Shown: positions 1 to 8,178 of the stretch, one piece after another | Layout of the letters: each line of letters begins with the position of its first letter | How positions within the stretch are numbered: the first letter of the stretch is position 1 | Assembly (NCBI RefSeq): GCF_901875635.1 | Contig: NZ_CABFMN010000127.1 | Span: 1 to 28,605, forward strand | Direction: 5' to 3' | Origin: Xylophilus ampelinus | GTDB lineage: Bacteria; Pseudomonadota; Gammaproteobacteria; Burkholderiales; Burkholderiaceae_C | Length of the DNA: 28,605 nt | Translations under genes and position numbers: made by a program | The notes under the pieces: model-generated | The model's input: only the letters and a program-made list of their open reading frames with translations | Database searches by the model: none | Told to the model about the DNA's origin: nothing

Positions 1-1
1 G

Positions 2-745
2 GCCGGTGCCCTGCAGGCGCTGGCCGCGCGGGCCGCCGTCGACCCGCCCGCACGTGGGCGCGGCCAGGCCGCGCTGCAGGGCGAGGCGCGTTCGCTGATG
101 GGAACGCTGGCCGACGCGATGGCCGGGCCGGCCACGGGCGAGCACCTGCACCAGCGCCTGGCCGCCGCCTGGGGTCGGCCGCGCTCGGCCGACCTGCTGC
201 GCCGTGCGCTGGTGCTGCTGGCCGACCACGAACTCAACGCCTCCACTTTCGCGGCGCGGGTCACGGCCTCCACCGGCGCGTCGCTGGCCGCCTGCCTGCT
301 CAGCGGGCTGGCCACGCTCAGCGGCCCGCTGCACGGCGGCGCTGCCGCAGCCGTGCGTGCGCTGGTGCAGGCCTCGGCCCGCGAGGGTGCGGACGCGGCG
401 CTGCGCGAATGGCTCGCGCTGGGCCGACCGCCTGCGGCCTTCGGGCACCCGCTGTACCCGAAGGGCGACGTGCGCGGGCAGGCGCTGCTCGCGCAGTTCG
501 AACTCCCACCGGCGTTTGCCGAGCTGCGGCAGGCCGGCGAGCACCTGCTGGGCGAGCCACCGAACATCGACTTCGCGCTCGCGGCGATGGCCGATTCGCG
601 CCGGCTGCCACCCGAGGCGCCATTCGTCCTCTTCGCGCTCGGCCGCGCGGTTGGCTGGATCGCCCATGCGCTGGAACAGCGGGCCACGGGCACGTTGATC
701 CGGCCGAGGGCGCGCTACGTCGGCCCGGCGCCCGCGACGGCCTGA
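2..745 (+). CDS. Citrate synthase family protein, C-terminal part (5' end outside window)
   Basis: The frame is open from the first bases of the window, so the N-terminus lies upstream; 247 residues are visible. All three citrate synthase catalytic positions can be recognised: the His of ADHELNAS, the His of FGHPLYPKGD, and the Asp of PNIDF. The C-terminal tail RPRARYVGP is also typical. Family members condense acetyl-CoA (or a related acyl-CoA) with a 2-oxoacid such as oxaloacetate. The FGHPLYP form of the second His motif and the Ala-rich sequence suggest a citrate-synthase-like paralogue, some of which carry an N-terminal helix-turn-helix, rather than the main TCA-cycle enzyme. That distinction is inference because the N-terminus is missing. 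A short dyad follows the stop codon. The next gene starts 224 bases downstream and looks separately transcribed. Confidence 0.9.
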   Translation, partial: AGALQALAARAAVDPPARGRGQAALQGEARSLMGTLADAMAGPATGEHLHQRLAAAWGRPRSADLLRRALVLLADHELNASTFAARVTASTGASLAACLLSGLATLSGPLHGGAAAAVRALVQASAREGADAALREWLALGRPPAAFGHPLYPKGDVRGQALLAQFELPPAFAELRQAGEHLLGEPPNIDFALAAMADSRRLPPEAPFVLFALGRAVGWIAHALEQRATGTLIRPRARYVGPAPATA

Positions 746-759
746 GGTGCCACGGCACC
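746..759 (+). terminator. Short dyad just after the citrate synthase-like stop codon
   Basis: GGTGC-CACG-GCACC is a perfect 5-bp stem with a 4-base loop, starting directly after the TGA. There is no T-run behind it, so it is at best a weak or factor-assisted terminator. Confidence 0.3.
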
Positions 760-865
760 CTCGACGGCGCACCAACTCAAGGCCACCCGCGCAGCGCGTG
801 CCGGCTCCGGACGAAGGCTCACAGCCCTGGTGCACGACCGCACCATCAAGCGTCCGAAAGGGCCG

Positions 866-910
866 AATCAATGAACGAATAATTCGACAAGCAGGCTCTG
901 AATATTGATC
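866..910 (+). promoter_or_regulatory. AT-rich island with dyads upstream of the binding-protein operon
   Basis: This short AT-rich stretch stands out in GC-rich surroundings, 60-100 bases before the first operon gene. It holds a perfect dyad, CGAAT-A-ATTCG (876-886), framed by a wider pair, ATCAAT (867-872) and ATTGAT (904-909). Such symmetry is what LysR-type regulators bind, and two LysR genes lie just past the operon. I could not place a convincing -35/-10 pair with normal spacing, so the role as operator and promoter region is inferred from position and composition. Confidence 0.35.
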
Positions 911-969
911 CAAAGCGATCGATTTCGCAGCGCAAACTTCGGCCGATCCGAACTGCCGAGCCTGCTCCC

Positions 970-2082
970 ATGTCCCCATTTCTTCGCTCCTTGCCACGCC
1001 TGCTGACCCACGCGCTGGCCGGCCTCGCGCTCACCGCGGGGCTGGTTTCCGGCGCCGCGGCGCAGGCCCGGACGCCGAAGCCGGTCTCCATCGCGCTGGG
1101 CACCCAGGTGGTCAACGTGACCTATCCCTGGCTCACGCTGCCCATCGCCCTGGGCTACTGGAAGGACGACGGCTACGACGTGCGGATCGTGACGACCGGC
1201 GGCTCGCTGCAGGCCATCCAGCAGATGATGGCCGGCGGCGTCGACTTCGCGCAGGTCAACTCCACCGGCCTCATCCAGGCCAACACCGAGAACAACGTGG
1301 CCGTGCGCGGCATCATGGGCACCGGCGTCATCGACTGGGGCGTGGGCGTGCCGGCCGACAGCCCCATCAAGACGGCCGCCGACCTCAAGGGCAAGAAGAT
1401 CGGCATCTTCAGCCTCGGCACGGGCGGCGTGCCGCTGCTCAAGGGCTACCTGCGCAGCAACGGCGTCAACCCCGACACCGACGTGCAGATCATCGCCACC
1501 GGCGCCGGCGCCCCGGCGCTCGAGGCGCTGAAGACCGACCGGGTGCAGGCGCTGATGTTCTGGGGCTCCGCCCTCACCGGCTTCCAGAACGCCGGCATGC
1601 CGATGCGCATCCTGTTCGACCCGGCCTGGCGCGCGCTGCCAGACTTCACCTTCGCGACCCTGCAGAAGACGATCGACGCCGATCCCAAGATGGTCGAGGC
1701 GATCGCCCGCGGCGCGGCCAAGGCCACGCTGTTCGCGCAGACGAACCCCGAGTGCGCCCGCCAGATCCACTGGAAGCACTTCCCCGGCAGCAAGCCCACC
1801 GGGGCCGACGAGGCCACGCTCGTCAAGAACGACCTGGCATTGCTGCAGACCCAGCTCGAGACCATGGCCGCCGCCCACACGATGAACGGCGGCAAGCTGA
1901 TCGGTGCGATGAGCCCGGCGGCCTACGGCCGCATGCAGGACTTCATGCTCAAGGACGGCACCATCAAGCGCACGCTGCCGCCCGAGTCGATGCTGTACCT
2001 GAAGCCCGGTTTCGTCGAGGCGATCAACAACTTCGATCGCAACGCGGTGATCGCTGCGGCCAAGGCCTGCAAGGGCTTCTGA
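970..2082 (+). CDS. ABC transporter substrate-binding protein, NitT/TauT (SsuA/ThiY-like) family
   Basis: The product is a 370-residue periplasmic solute-binding protein. It has a Sec signal peptide with a hydrophobic core at about residues 13-30 and a probable cleavage after the Ala-rich AAAQA. The mature part has the family pattern: IALGYWKDDGYDV, GGSLQAIQQMMAGGVDFAQ, then DLKGKKIGIFSLGTGG. Relatives bind nitrate, taurine, sulfonates, thiamine precursors (ThiY), riboflavin or aromatic acids, so the ligand cannot be read from sequence. It opens a five-gene operon: the deaminase starts 1 base after its stop, followed by the ATPase and permease of the same importer. The company of a purine-type deaminase suggests a nucleobase-like ligand; this is inference. 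Confidence 0.9.
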   Translation: MSPFLRSLPRLLTHALAGLALTAGLVSGAAAQARTPKPVSIALGTQVVNVTYPWLTLPIALGYWKDDGYDVRIVTTGGSLQAIQQMMAGGVDFAQVNSTGLIQANTENNVAVRGIMGTGVIDWGVGVPADSPIKTAADLKGKKIGIFSLGTGGVPLLKGYLRSNGVNPDTDVQIIATGAGAPALEALKTDRVQALMFWGSALTGFQNAGMPMRILFDPAWRALPDFTFATLQKTIDADPKMVEAIARGAAKATLFAQTNPECARQIHWKHFPGSKPTGADEATLVKNDLALLQTQLETMAAAHTMNGGKLIGAMSPAAYGRMQDFMLKDGTIKRTLPPESMLYLKPGFVEAINNFDRNAVIAAAKACKGF

Positions 2083-2083
2083 C

Positions 2084-3103
2084 ATGACGCCCGAACAGTT
2101 CGTGGCCGGCCTGCCCAAGGCCGAGCTGCACATGCACCTGGAGGGCTCGATCGAGCCCGACCTGTTCATCCGGCTGGCCCGGCGCAACGGCGTCGAGATC
2201 CGCTGGAAGACCGAGCAGGAACTGCGCGCGGCCTACCGCTTCGAGGACCTGCAGGACTTTCTGGACCTCTACTACGACGGCTGCCGCGTGCTCGTGACCG
2301 CACAGGACTTCCACGACATCACGCGCGAGTACCTGGCGCGCGCGCACGCCGACCGGGTGCTGCATGCCGAGATGTTCCTTGGCGTGCAGGGCCACACCAC
2401 GCGCGGCGTGCCGCTGGCCGCGGTGATGGACGGCGTGCTGGGTGCGGTGGCCGAGGCCGAGGCGGCCGACGGCATCAGTGCCGGTCTGATCGTCGTGGCG
2501 CAGCGCCACCGCACCGAGGCCGAGGCGCTCGAACTGCTCGAATCCCTGGAACCCTGGCACGGCCGCATCCTGGGCTTCGGCCTGGGCGGTGCCGAGGTGG
2601 GCCACCCGCCGAGCAAGTTCACCGAGTTCTTCCGCCGCTGCCGCGCGCTGGGCTTCAAGGTGGTCGCCCATGCGGGCGAGGAAGGACCGGCGGGCTACGT
2701 GCGCGAGGCGCTGGAAGTGCTGCAGGTGCACCGGCTGGACCATGGCAACGCCTGCGTGGACGACGCGGCGCTGGTCGCCGAGCTTGCGCGCAGCCGCATC
2801 CCGCTCACGATGTGCCCGCTGTCCAACCTGCGGCTGAACGTGGTGCCGTCGGTGGCGGCGCATCCGCTCAAGCGGCTGCTCGACGCCGGCCTGTGCGTCA
2901 CGGTCAACTCCGACGACCCCTCGTACTTCGGCGGCTACGTCAACGACAACTACCTGGCCTGCCAGGCGGCACTCGGGCTCGAACGCGCGGAGCTGGTCGC
3001 GCTGGCGCGCAACAGCTTCGAGGCCGCGTTCATCACCGACGCGCGCCGGGCCGAGGCGCTGCAGGCCATCGACCGCTGGGCCAACCAGGCGGAGGCCGCA
3101 TGA
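2084..3103 (+). CDS. add: Adenosine/adenine deaminase family protein (adenine deaminase-like)
   Basis: This 339-residue zinc aminohydrolase replaces a ring amino group by a carbonyl and releases ammonia. The metal and catalytic residues are all visible: H16 and H18 in ELHMHLEGS, H196 with E199 in HAGEEG, H220 in LDHGN, and D277/D278 in NSDDP. Several signatures (CPLSNLRLN, NSDDPSYFGGY, EVGHPPSKF) match the adenine deaminase branch, such as Pseudomonas PA0148 as I recall it, better than true adenosine deaminases, which have SINTDDP. The symbol therefore denotes the family; the preferred substrate is more likely a free base (adenine or a modified adenine) than a nucleoside. It lies inside an ABC importer operon, 1 base after the binding protein and overlapping the ATPase start by 4 bases (ATGA). 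Confidence 0.88.
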   Translation: MTPEQFVAGLPKAELHMHLEGSIEPDLFIRLARRNGVEIRWKTEQELRAAYRFEDLQDFLDLYYDGCRVLVTAQDFHDITREYLARAHADRVLHAEMFLGVQGHTTRGVPLAAVMDGVLGAVAEAEAADGISAGLIVVAQRHRTEAEALELLESLEPWHGRILGFGLGGAEVGHPPSKFTEFFRRCRALGFKVVAHAGEEGPAGYVREALEVLQVHRLDHGNACVDDAALVAELARSRIPLTMCPLSNLRLNVVPSVAAHPLKRLLDAGLCVTVNSDDPSYFGGYVNDNYLACQAALGLERAELVALARNSFEAAFITDARRAEALQAIDRWANQAEAA

Positions 3104-4008
3104 GCCAGCGCACGACCCTCCCGATGGCGGCGCGTGCCGCGGGCGAGGCCGACAGCCTCCCGGCGGGCGCGCGCGCCACGCTGCACGTGGTCGCGGGACG
3201 CGACAACCCCGGCCTGCACGGCACGGCCGCATCCTCGACGCCGGCCTTTCGCTTCGACGGCCTGCACAAGACCTTCAAATCCAAGGACGGCAGCGAGGTG
3301 GTGGCGCTGCACGACGTGGGCTTCAGCGTGGCGCGGGGCGAGTTCGTGACCGTGGTCGGACCCAGCGGCTGCGGCAAGAGCACGCTGCTGCGCATCCTGG
3401 CCGGGCTCGAGCGCACGAGCCGCGGCACGGTCGAGCTGGCCGGCCGCCGCCATGCGGGCCCGAGCCGAGACATCGGCGTGGTGTTCCAGGCGCCGGTGCT
3501 GCTGCCCTGGCGCAACGTGCTCGACAACGTGCTGGTGCCCGCGCAGATCCAGGGCCGCGACCCCCGGGTGGCGCGGGAGCGGGCCATGCACTACCTGCAG
3601 CTGGTGGGTCTGGCGGGCTTCGAGACCAAGTACCCGGGCGAGCTTTCGGGCGGCATGCAGCAGCGCGTGGGCATCGCCCGTGCGCTGATCAACGATCCGC
3701 TGCTGCTGCTGATGGACGAGCCCTTCGGCGCGCTCGACGCCATGACGCGCGAGACCATGAACGTCGAGCTTCTCAAGCTGCGCGAGCGCACCGGTGCCAC
3801 CATCATGCTGGTCACGCACAGCATTCCCGAAGCGGTGTTCCTCGGTGACCGTGTGGTCGTGATGTCGCCGCGGCCCGGCCGGGTGACCCAGGTCATCGAC
3901 GTCGACCTGCCGGCCGCGCGCACGCTCGACCTCATCAACACGGAGCGCTTCGGCAGCCACGTCTCCCGCATCCGCACCAACCTCAACGCCACCGGAGGGC
4001 TCGACTGA
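3100..4008 (+). CDS. ABC transporter ATP-binding protein, NitT/TauT family
   Basis: This 302-residue ATPase energises the importer. The motifs are Walker [10 protein letters not shown] (from residue 87), the Q-loop in [12 protein letters not shown], signature LSGGMQQR (about 182), Walker [14 protein letters not shown] (D206, E207) and the switch His in VTHS (H240). The hydrophobic LLPWR after the Q-loop is typical of the nitrate/sulfonate/taurine ATPases. The start is the ATG overlapping the deaminase stop as ATGA. This gives an unusually long N-terminal extension of roughly 50 mostly polar residues before the core; an internal ATG at 3124 is an alternative start. The stop overlaps the permease start as TGATG, so the genes are translationally coupled. 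Confidence 0.93.
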   Translation: MSQRTTLPMAARAAGEADSLPAGARATLHVVAGRDNPGLHGTAASSTPAFRFDGLHKTFKSKDGSEVVALHDVGFSVARGEFVTVVGPSGCGKSTLLRILAGLERTSRGTVELAGRRHAGPSRDIGVVFQAPVLLPWRNVLDNVLVPAQIQGRDPRVARERAMHYLQLVGLAGFETKYPGELSGGMQQRVGIARALINDPLLLLMDEPFGALDAMTRETMNVELLKLRERTGATIMLVTHSIPEAVFLGDRVVVMSPRPGRVTQVIDVDLPAARTLDLINTERFGSHVSRIRTNLNATGGLD

Positions 4009-4856
4009 TGGCCGCCATCGCAGAAGACATCCGCCCGATGGAGGCCGACGACGACGAGGGCGGCCCATCGCACTGGCTCACGCCCGGCCGGCGCCGGCTG
4101 CTGATCGCCGGCGTGTTCGTGGTGGTGATGGTGCTCTGGCACGCGGCCGTGACCGCGTTCAACGTGTCGCACCTGATCTTCCCGGGGCCGCTGAGCGTGG
4201 CCCAGTCGATCCACGACGTGTTCGCCAGCGGCGAGGTGTGGCCGCACCTGGGCGTCACGCTCTACGAGATCCTGGCGGGCTTCGGGCTGGGGGCGCTGGC
4301 CGGCTTCGTCCTCGGCGCGCTGATCGGCCAGAGCGCGCTGCTGGAGGCGGTGCTCTACCCCTACGTGGTGGCCTTCCAGACGGTCCCGAAGGTCGCGATC
4401 GCGCCGCTGTTCGTGCTGTGGTTCGGCTTCGACACCACCTCCAAGGTCGTCATCACCGCCACCATCGTGTTCTTCCCCGTGCTGGCCAACACCATCGCGG
4501 GGCTGCGCTCGGCACCGCGCGACCAGATCGACCTCATGCGTGCCTTCACCGCCTCGGGCTGGCACGTCTTCCGGATGGTGCGGCTGCCCCATGCGCTGCC
4601 CTACGTCTTCGCAGGGCTGGACATCGGCATCGTGCTGGCCGTCATCGGCGCGATCGTCGGCGAGTTCGTCGGCGCGCAGGCGGGCCTGGGCTACCTCATC
4701 CTGCAGCGCAACTTTTCGATGGACGCGGGCGGCATGTTCGCGATCCTCATCGTCCTCTCGGTCATCGGCATCGTGCTGCACGCCGTCGTGAAGTCGATCG
4801 CGCGCCGCGTCATCTTCTGGGCCGACGCCTTCACCGACCTGTCCCGCGGCGCCTGA
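4008..4856 (+). CDS. ABC transporter permease, NitT/TauT (SsuC-like) family
   Basis: The product is a 282-residue inner-membrane permease with about six transmembrane segments, the first at about residues 27-45. The cytoplasmic EAA loop that contacts the ATPase is at [20 protein letters not shown], followed by the usual Pro-rich turn and a helix. Upstream, [14 protein letters not shown] is a strong family signature. It starts on the last base of the ATPase stop codon (TGATG) and forms one importer with 970-2082 and 3100-4008. The first 25 residues are acidic and polar (EADDDEGG) and likely cytosolic. A 27-base gap with a strong ribosome-binding site follows before the oxygenase. Confidence 0.92.
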   Translation: MAAIAEDIRPMEADDDEGGPSHWLTPGRRRLLIAGVFVVVMVLWHAAVTAFNVSHLIFPGPLSVAQSIHDVFASGEVWPHLGVTLYEILAGFGLGALAGFVLGALIGQSALLEAVLYPYVVAFQTVPKVAIAPLFVLWFGFDTTSKVVITATIVFFPVLANTIAGLRSAPRDQIDLMRAFTASGWHVFRMVRLPHALPYVFAGLDIGIVLAVIGAIVGEFVGAQAGLGYLILQRNFSMDAGGMFAILIVLSVIGIVLHAVVKSIARRVIFWADAFTDLSRGA

Positions 4857-4883
4857 GCCGCCCTCATTCCCAAGGAGATCCCC

Positions 4884-5894
4884 ATGACGCTCGCCGAGCA
4901 CACCATCGACGCGCCCCGCCGTGCATCCGCTGAAGAGATGCCCATCCTCGACCTCGGCCCGTGGCTGGCCGGCGGACCGATCGGCCCGCTGGTCGAGCAG
5001 TTCCAGGCGGCCTGCACCAACACCGGCTTTTTCTACGTCAAGAACCATGGCGTGCCGCAGCAGGTCATCGACGACGTGTTCGAGGCCACCCGCCGCTACA
5101 TGTCGCTGCCGATGGAGGAACGGCTGAAGGACCGCATCGACGAGCGCTTCCGCCGCGGCTTCATGCCGATGGGCGTGACCCAGCATCCGGGCCACAAGCC
5201 CGACCGCAAGGAAAGCTACGAGCTGGGCCTGGACCTGCCGCTGACCGACGCGGACGTGCAGGCTGGCCGGCCGCTGCACGGGCCCAACCGCTGGCCCGCC
5301 GACAAGCCGTGGCTGGAGAAGGCGGCAATGACCTACTTCGATGCCACCATCGAACTCGGCCGCAACCTGCTGCGCGTGTTCGCGCTGGCAGTGGGCCAGG
5401 ACGAGGGCTTCTTCCTGCAGTACGCGAAGAAGCCGATGGTGCAGTCGCGCCTCTTCCACTATCCGCCGCAGGAGTCCTTCACCAACCTCGAACTCGGCGC
5501 GGCGATGCACACCGACTACGGCATGCTCACCCTGCTCACGCAGGACCCGATCGGCGGGCTGGAGCTGTGCACTCGCAGCGGCGAATGGGTGGCCGCGCCG
5601 TACGTCGAGGGCACGCTGGTGGTGAACCTGGGCGACCTGGTGAAGGTGTGGACCAACGGTGTCTACGTGTCGAACCCGCACCGCGTGGCCAACCGCACTG
5701 GCCGCGAACGCTATTCGATCCCCACGTTCTTCAATCTCGACTACGACACGCCGGTGCGCTGCCTGCCCGGCTTCGAGCCCGCGCAAGGCGCGCCCCGGCA
5801 CGCCCCCATCAAGTCGGGCGAGTACCTGGTGAGCCGCTTCGCCACCGTGCAGAAGTACAGGACGCCGGCCGAGCTGGCGGCCGCCGAGGTCTGA
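4884..5894 (+). CDS. 2-oxoglutarate/Fe(II)-dependent oxygenase, isopenicillin N synthase family
   Basis: This 336-residue protein has the DIOX_N plus 2OG-FeII_Oxy layout of the isopenicillin N synthase-like family. The iron triad is H209-x-D211 (AMHTDYG) and H266 (NPHRV). The 2-oxoglutarate carboxylate contacts are R276-x-S278 (RYSIP). The N-terminal signature [11 protein letters not shown] is also present. These enzymes hydroxylate or desaturate small molecules using O2 and 2-oxoglutarate; thymine 7-hydroxylase shows that members can act on free nucleobases. AAGGAG (4872-4877) sits 6 bases before the ATG and supports this start. As last gene of the deaminase/ABC operon it probably oxidises the imported compound or its deaminated product, but the substrate is unknown. 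Confidence 0.92.
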   Translation: MTLAEHTIDAPRRASAEEMPILDLGPWLAGGPIGPLVEQFQAACTNTGFFYVKNHGVPQQVIDDVFEATRRYMSLPMEERLKDRIDERFRRGFMPMGVTQHPGHKPDRKESYELGLDLPLTDADVQAGRPLHGPNRWPADKPWLEKAAMTYFDATIELGRNLLRVFALAVGQDEGFFLQYAKKPMVQSRLFHYPPQESFTNLELGAAMHTDYGMLTLLTQDPIGGLELCTRSGEWVAAPYVEGTLVVNLGDLVKVWTNGVYVSNPHRVANRTGRERYSIPTFFNLDYDTPVRCLPGFEPAQGAPRHAPIKSGEYLVSRFATVQKYRTPAELAAAEV

Positions 5895-5911
5895 CGCGGC
5901 TGCGCGTCCAC

Positions 5912-6853
5912 TCAGCGCGCAGTCGGCGCCGCCTGCGCGCGGGCCTCGGCATCCTCGAGGACAAGCACCAGTTCGGCCAGGAAGGTCTCGACGGGCAGCG
6001 GCAGGTTGCGGCCCTGGTGCACGCTCAGCGCCAGCCGCTGCGGGCGGGCCCGCGGGTCCTTCAGCGGCACGTAGGAGCCGGCCCGCGGCCTGGCCTGCGG
6101 GTCCTCGATCGGCGTGGTGGTGAAGGTCAGGCACATGCCCTCGGCCGCCACGTTGCGCATGAGCTCGTAGGAATTGGTCTCCAGCGCCACCCGCGGGCGG
6201 ATGTTGGCCTTCGCGAGCATGTCGTCGGTCTGCTGCTTGGCCCACAGCGAGGAATCCAGCAGCGAGAGGCCGTATTCGGCGCAGTCGGACAGGCGAAGCG
6301 ACTTGCGCCCTTCCAATGGATGGCCGCTCGGAACGAGCACGAACAGCGGCATCAGGCGCGAGTAGACGGTGCGCATGTCGGTCTGGGGAACATCGCCGAA
6401 GGTGAAGCAGGCGTCGAGCTCGTCCTCCAGCAGCATCTGCGTCAATCGCGGGCTGCCGGCCACATGCACGCTGAACGAGATGCCGGGATAGTCCTTGGAG
6501 AAGCGCGAGAAGAAGCCGGGCATCAGGTCACGCGTGAAGGATTCGGGCATGCCGAAATTCACATGGCCGCGCCGCAGGCCCTGCAGCGCCTCCAGTTCCG
6601 CATGCACGCGCCGCGTTTCGTTGCTGATGTTCTTGTAGTAGCGCATCAGCAGCTCGCCGGCCGCCGTGAGCCGGACCTTGCCACGCCCCTGCCGGCGCTC
6701 CAGCAGCGGCGCACCCAGCGAATCTTCCAGCATCACCAGCTGGCGGCCGACCGCGGACGCCGCAACGAACAGGTTCTCGGAGGCCGCGCGGATCGAACCG
6801 GTGCGTGCCACTTCTGCGAAGTAGCGCAGGGCGGTCGTCGAGACGAGTTTCAA
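5912..6853 (-). CDS. LysR-type transcriptional regulator (next to the deaminase/dioxygenase operon)
   Basis: The product is a 313-residue LysR regulator. A winged helix-turn-helix at about residues 5-62 ([19 protein letters not shown], then [19 protein letters not shown]) is followed by a periplasmic-binding-protein-like effector domain from about residue 90. It is convergent with the oxygenase gene, with only 17 bases between the stops; that gap forms a small hairpin (ACGCG-GCTG-CGCGT, 5894-5907). The location makes it the best candidate to control the operon, although LysR genes more often lie divergent to their target. The tail is Ala/Arg-rich and low in complexity. The effector cannot be predicted. 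Confidence 0.92.
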   Translation of the reverse strand: MKLVSTTALRYFAEVARTGSIRAASENLFVAASAVGRQLVMLEDSLGAPLLERRQGRGKVRLTAAGELLMRYYKNISNETRRVHAELEALQGLRRGHVNFGMPESFTRDLMPGFFSRFSKDYPGISFSVHVAGSPRLTQMLLEDELDACFTFGDVPQTDMRTVYSRLMPLFVLVPSGHPLEGRKSLRLSDCAEYGLSLLDSSLWAKQQTDDMLAKANIRPRVALETNSYELMRNVAAEGMCLTFTTTPIEDPQARPRAGSYVPLKDPRARPQRLALSVHQGRNLPLPVETFLAELVLVLEDAEARAQAAPTAR

Positions 6854-6947
6854 GCAGTGGCTCCAGGCGGTGGCGAAACGTCAGCACGGATTGTTGCGCC
6901 GGTCGGCAGGACGCGCCGGCACTCTCGGCAACATCCCGCAAGCCCGC

Positions 6948-7856
6948 TCATGCCGGCCCGGCCCAGGCGCGCGAGAACTCCAGCAGCACCTCCGCCACGC
7001 GCGCCACGGCGCCCTCGCGCGACTCGGTCGCACGCTGGCCGATGACCAGCTTGCGCACCAGCCGCGGACTCAGCGGCACGACGCGAACGCGCGGGTTGGC
7101 GTAGGCCTTGTCGCCGGGCGCCACCGGCAGCAGCGCGGCGCCGTAGCCGGCCTCGACCAGGCCACGCATGGCCGTGTCGTAGTTGTGCTCGATACGCGGG
7201 CGCGGCGCATAGCCGGCGCGCGCGAACCACTCCATGGTGAGCGTCTGCATGCGGCTGACCGGCTCGTTCATGATGAGCGGCCGCTCGGCCAGCCACGCCG
7301 GCGTGGCCCGCTTGACCACCGGCCATGACGCCGGCACCAGTGCGCGCATCTCGTTGGTGAGCCAGGGCGTGAAGCGCACGCCCGGCAGCGCAGGCTGCGG
7401 CAGCGACACCAGCGCCAGGTCGACCGTGCCGACCTGCAGCCCGGCGACCGAGCCTTCGGAGCCGATGAACATGGGCGCGATCTCGATGCCGGGATGGCGC
7501 TTGGCCAGCGCCTCGAACACCGGCGGCAGCAGGTCGACCACGATGCCGGTGGTGCTCACGCCCACGCGCACCCGCCCTTCCAGCCCCGCATGGCGCCGCT
7601 GCGCCGCGTCGATGGCCTCGTCCACATCGCGCAGCAGGCGCCGGCCGCGCTCGACCAGCTCGGCGCCGGCGGGCGTGGGCTGCACGCGACGCGACGCGCG
7701 CACGAGCAGCGGCACGCCCAGCCGCGATTCGAGCTCGCTCACGTGCAGGCTGACGGTGGGCTGCGCCAGGTGCAGCGACTGCGCGGCGGCCGAGAAGCTG
7801 CCCAGGTCGGCGATGGCGATGAGGGTGCGGAGCTGGTCGAGGTTGAGATGGCGCAT
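6948..7856 (-). CDS. LysR-type transcriptional regulator
   Basis: This 302-residue LysR protein opens with a canonical helix-turn-helix (LDQLRTLIAIADLGSFSAAA, then QPTVSLHVSELESRLGVPLL). An effector-binding domain with GRVRVGVSTTGIV and PPVFEALAKRHPGI follows. It is on the same strand as the regulator at 5912-6853, and its stop lies 94 bases upstream of that gene's start, so the two could be co-transcribed. Its start faces the small DUF1127 gene across 114 bases containing a TTCTGA-N9-TCAGAA dyad, a likely autoregulatory site. The targets are unknown; the DUF1127 gene is the natural candidate by position. Confidence 0.92.
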   Translation of the reverse strand: MRHLNLDQLRTLIAIADLGSFSAAAQSLHLAQPTVSLHVSELESRLGVPLLVRASRRVQPTPAGAELVERGRRLLRDVDEAIDAAQRRHAGLEGRVRVGVSTTGIVVDLLPPVFEALAKRHPGIEIAPMFIGSEGSVAGLQVGTVDLALVSLPQPALPGVRFTPWLTNEMRALVPASWPVVKRATPAWLAERPLIMNEPVSRMQTLTMEWFARAGYAPRPRIEHNYDTAMRGLVEAGYGAALLPVAPGDKAYANPRVRVVPLSPRLVRKLVIGQRATESREGAVARVAEVLLEFSRAWAGPA

Positions 7857-7862
7857 CAGCGA

Positions 7863-7883
7863 TTCTGATCACAGGACTCAGAA
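7863..7883. promoter_or_regulatory. Dyad between divergent LysR and DUF1127 genes
   Basis: TTCTGA and TCAGAA form a perfect 6-bp inverted repeat separated by 9 bases, starting 6 bases upstream of the LysR start codon. Interrupted dyads of this size in a divergent LysR promoter are the usual LysR-type site. Its closeness to the LysR ATG would suit negative autoregulation. The assignment rests on position and symmetry only. Confidence 0.4.
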
Positions 7884-7970
7884 ATCTCAACTTCTCCAAT
7901 CCATCGCCGCGCTGCATGATCGCGTCACTCTCACTCACAGCCCTGTTGCCTGCCACCCTGGAGCCCGATC

Positions 7971-8165
7971 ATGAACGCCGTCCTGCGCCCTGCCGTCTCG
8001 TCCTTTCTGCCGCTTCGCGGCCTGCAGCAATGGTGGCACCACGCCGCCGTGGTGCGCCGCCAGAAGGCCGAGGCACGCGCGCTGATGGCGCTGGGCCAGC
8101 ACGAACTCAACGACCTCGGCGTGGGCCGCAGCGAACTGCCTGCGCTGGTGCGCGAGGCAGACTGA
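7971..8165 (+). CDS. DUF1127 small protein
   Basis: The product is a 64-residue basic protein. Its C-terminal half has the DUF1127 (YjiS-like) pattern: a Trp/Arg-rich stretch (WWHHAAVVRRQKAEARAL) then LGQHELNDLGVGRSELPALV, matching the usual L..L.dheLkDIGisRsei. GGAG lies about 8 bases before the ATG. In alphaproteobacteria some small DUF1127 proteins influence RNA turnover and phosphate or stress responses; that role is not established for this group. It is divergent from a LysR gene and convergent with the beta-lactamase, the two stop codons lying in one hairpin. Confidence 0.85.
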   Translation: MNAVLRPAVSSFLPLRGLQQWWHHAAVVRRQKAEARALMALGQHELNDLGVGRSELPALVREAD

Positions 8166-8178
8166 GCCCGCCGCTCAG
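8162..8178. terminator. Bidirectional hairpin containing both convergent stop codons
   Basis: CTGAGC-CCGCC-GCTCAG is a perfect 6-bp stem with a 5-base loop. The left arm contains the TGA of the DUF1127 gene and the right arm the TCA, which is the opposite-strand TGA, of the beta-lactamase. There is no T-run, so termination strength is uncertain, but one shared structure could end both transcripts. Confidence 0.45.

Noticed and set aside
860..969. Sigma-70 promoter for the ABC operon built from TTCGAC and AATATT-like hexamers
   Set aside because: The best pairings have spacers of 11-14 bases, too short to support, so only a general regulatory region is reported.
3591..6245. Very long minus-strand open frames (for example 3591-6245, 8175-10856, 25847-28360)
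   Set aside because: They lie opposite or out of frame with well-recognised genes, have Arg/His/Gly-rich low-complexity translations, and arise from high GC. Only the beta-lactamase, YbaY-like and other parts named above are real.
6948..7856. AmpR/PenR-type regulator for the beta-lactamase
   Set aside because: It is on the same strand, separated from bla by the DUF1127 gene, and not divergent from the bla promoter.
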